DNA from: Solirubrobacterales bacterium
Lineage (GTDB): Bacteria > Actinomycetota > Thermoleophilia > Solirubrobacterales > Solirubrobacteraceae
DNA length: 31,090 bases
Assembly: GCA_019240015.1 (NCBI GenBank)
Contig: JAFAZB010000528.1
Coordinates: 1 to 31,090, forward strand
Reading direction: 5' to 3'
Shown here one piece after another: positions 30,251 to 31,090 of the stretch (within the stretch, counting starts at the first letter, position 1; each line of letters opens with the position of its first letter). Position numbers and translations under genes: made by a program. The notes beneath the pieces are model-generated. The model worked only from the letters and a program-made list of their open reading frames with translations. It was not told the DNA's origin and did no database searches.

Positions 30251-30278
30251 CAGCAAGCGTCGAACACTGGCTTTGCTC

Positions 30279-30300
30279 GGAGGCGCCCGCGGGCGCCTCC
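30279..30300. terminator. perfect 22-bp GC-rich palindrome, probable terminator
   Basis: GGAGGCGCCC and GGGCGCCTCC meet around a central GC, giving a fully self-complementary 22-base sequence, followed by ggtgttta. It lies 28 bases after the stop of the repeat-containing protein gene. The stem is very stable, but the following T-run is short, so termination is probable rather than certain. Confidence 0.6.
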
Positions 30301-30687
30301 GGTGTTTAAGCGCTTGTTCGCGGGGCCGCTGGGCCCTCGAGCCTCCCGGGGGCCTCGCTTCCCTGCGCACCTCCCCCGAAATCGCACTCAATCGCACACT
30401 CCCCCAGCCCCCAGGAGGGGTGTGCGCACCTGACTCGCCGACGTCGTCGCTGACGCACACACCCCCCGACGCCGCGCGACCAGTGGTCGATTTGGATCGT
30501 CGCGGGCCGCGGGCCGCGGGCCGCGGGCCGCGGGCCGAGCCGGGCCGAGCCGAGCCGGGGTGGGGCCGAGCCGAGCCGAGCCGGGGCGGGCCGGGCGGGG
30601 GGTTGGGGCGGGGGTGTCGGGATCGGCGGCGCCGCCCGCCCCCACCCCGCGCCCGCCGCCCACCCGGCCAGTACGCTGGACCGGGCC
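30301..30687. other. 387-base intergenic region without a credible gene
   Basis: No frame here has the codon pattern of the neighbours. It holds a CACACtCCCC...GGGGTGTG inverted repeat near 30395-30425, the simple-repeat tract described separately at 30501-30600, and a TACGCT hexamer at 30672-30677 ten bases before the next ATG. The open minus-strand frames across it translate to Pro/Arg/Gly low-complexity sequence. Confidence 0.6.
30501..30600. repeat. tandem simple repeats: five CGCGGGC units then CGAGC/CGGGC pentamers
   Basis: 30501-30535 is five exact copies of the 7-mer CGCGGGC. The tract continues to about 30600 as imperfect 5-base units (CGAGC, CGGGC, CGGGG) ending in G-runs. This is slippage-prone DNA, and the G-rich plus strand could fold as a quadruplex. 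It lies 90-190 bases upstream of the DUF2993-like gene. Confidence 0.85.
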
Positions 30688-31090
30688 ATGCGCCGGATAA
30701 CCGCCCTCGCCGCAGCCGGGGTGGTGCTGTTGCTGCTGGTGATCGCCCAGCTGGTGCTGCCCGGGCTCGCGGCCCAGCGCCTTCGCGAGCGCCTAGCGCG
30801 CTCCGGGGCGGTGATCAGCGTGCGCGTCGAGGCATTCCCGGCGGTCGAGCTGCTGTGGCACCACGCCGATCGGGTGGTGGTGCGGATGGGGCAGTATCGG
30901 TCAAATCCGGGGCACCTGGCTGGGCTCCTCGCCCAAGCCTCCGACGTCGGTTCGCTCGATGCCTCGGCTACTCAGGTGCAGGCGGGGTTACTGACGCTTC
31001 ACGACGCCAGTCTGCGCAAGCGCGGCGACCAGCTGACCGGCAGCGCCAGCGTCACCGAGGCGGATCTGCGCTCGGCGATTCCGGTGCTCC
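30688..31090 (+). CDS. DUF2993 (LmeA-like) family protein, N-terminal part
   Basis: The frame starts at ATG 30688 and runs open to the window edge; 134 residues are visible. MRRITALAAAGVVLLLLVIAQLVLPGLAAQ is a signal peptide or membrane anchor. RLRERLARSGAVISVRVEAFPAVELLWHHADRVVVRMGQY is followed by DASATQVQAGLLTLHDASLRKRGDQLTGSASVTEADLRSAIP, resembling the actinobacterial DUF2993 pattern of an exported protein with amphipathic repeats. LmeA, a mycobacterial member, acts in the periplasm on mannan-type glycolipid elongation. The family call rests on pattern only, because the C-terminal half is missing. A TACGCT hexamer ten bases upstream suggests a very short leader. Confidence 0.72.
   Translation, partial: MRRITALAAAGVVLLLLVIAQLVLPGLAAQRLRERLARSGAVISVRVEAFPAVELLWHHADRVVVRMGQYRSNPGHLAGLLAQASDVGSLDASATQVQAGLLTLHDASLRKRGDQLTGSASVTEADLRSAIPVL

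Noticed and set aside
30400..30690. Minus-strand ORFs across the repeat tract (Pro/Ala/Arg/Gly-rich)
   Set aside because: They are translations of simple repeats with no start context or codon bias.
1..31090. tRNA genes, CRISPR arrays and insertion sequences with transposases
   Set aside because: No T-loop signature (GGTTCGANTCC), regularly spaced repeat array or transposase frame was seen on either strand.

Overview
The window is GC-rich (roughly 70 % by eye), densely coded DNA with many GTG and a few TTG starts, 1- to 4-base stop/start overlaps and very short intergenic gaps. These traits, an SRP RNA-dnaX-ybaB-recR-lysC-asd chain and a succinate dehydrogenase with a cysteine-rich (HdrB-like) third subunit suggest a deep-branching actinobacterium, for example a member of the Thermoleophilia/Solirubrobacterales. 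That placement is inference; no 16S or other marker was searched. I saw no tRNA, rRNA, CRISPR array, transposase or phage gene.

Region 1 (1-6894) is a surface-polysaccharide locus: the N-terminal part of an asparagine-synthase-type amidotransferase, a GT4 glycosyltransferase, a polysaccharide deacetylase, a FemAB/GNAT-like protein, a secreted heparin-lyase-like protein and a polyprenyl-phosphate sugar transferase that would start glycan assembly. Region 2 (6910-9620) holds three LuxR/NarL-type response regulators with no histidine kinase beside them; the middle one lacks the phospho-acceptor Asp. The same 18-bp palindrome (half-sites CGTTCA/TGAACG) occurs between the divergent deacetylase and FemAB genes and between the first two regulators, suggesting that one regulator controls both regions.

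Region 3 (9837-15188) is housekeeping: a large, Alu-domain-containing SRP RNA, then dnaX, ybaB, recR, lysC (with an internal start for a regulatory beta subunit) and asd. Region 4 (15224-19281, minus strand) is sdhA-sdhB-sdhE plus an overlapping 60-codon ORF. A lipoprotein gene is divergent from it. A 169-bp imperfect palindrome, MITE-like, sits between the convergent lipoprotein and site-2-protease genes. Region 5 holds the M50 protease, a divergent M32 carboxypeptidase, and icd-mdh; with sdh, three TCA-cycle enzymes lie within about 10 kb.

Region 6 (25308-28261, minus strand) is a probable operon: an FMN 2-hydroxyacid dehydrogenase, an NAD(P)-binding epimerase-like protein, a SRPBCC protein and an AT-hook/winged-helix DNA-binding protein. 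Region 7 (28452-31090) has a small Cys-rich protein, a 36-residue membrane protein, a metallo-beta-lactamase-fold hydrolase, a protein with an internal repeat, a strong terminator-like palindrome, a simple-repeat tract and the start of a DUF2993-like gene.

A recurring feature is a TANNNT -10-like hexamer 6-9 bases before the start codon (dnaX, lysC, sdhA, the lyase, the FMN dehydrogenase, the third regulator), which points to leaderless transcription.
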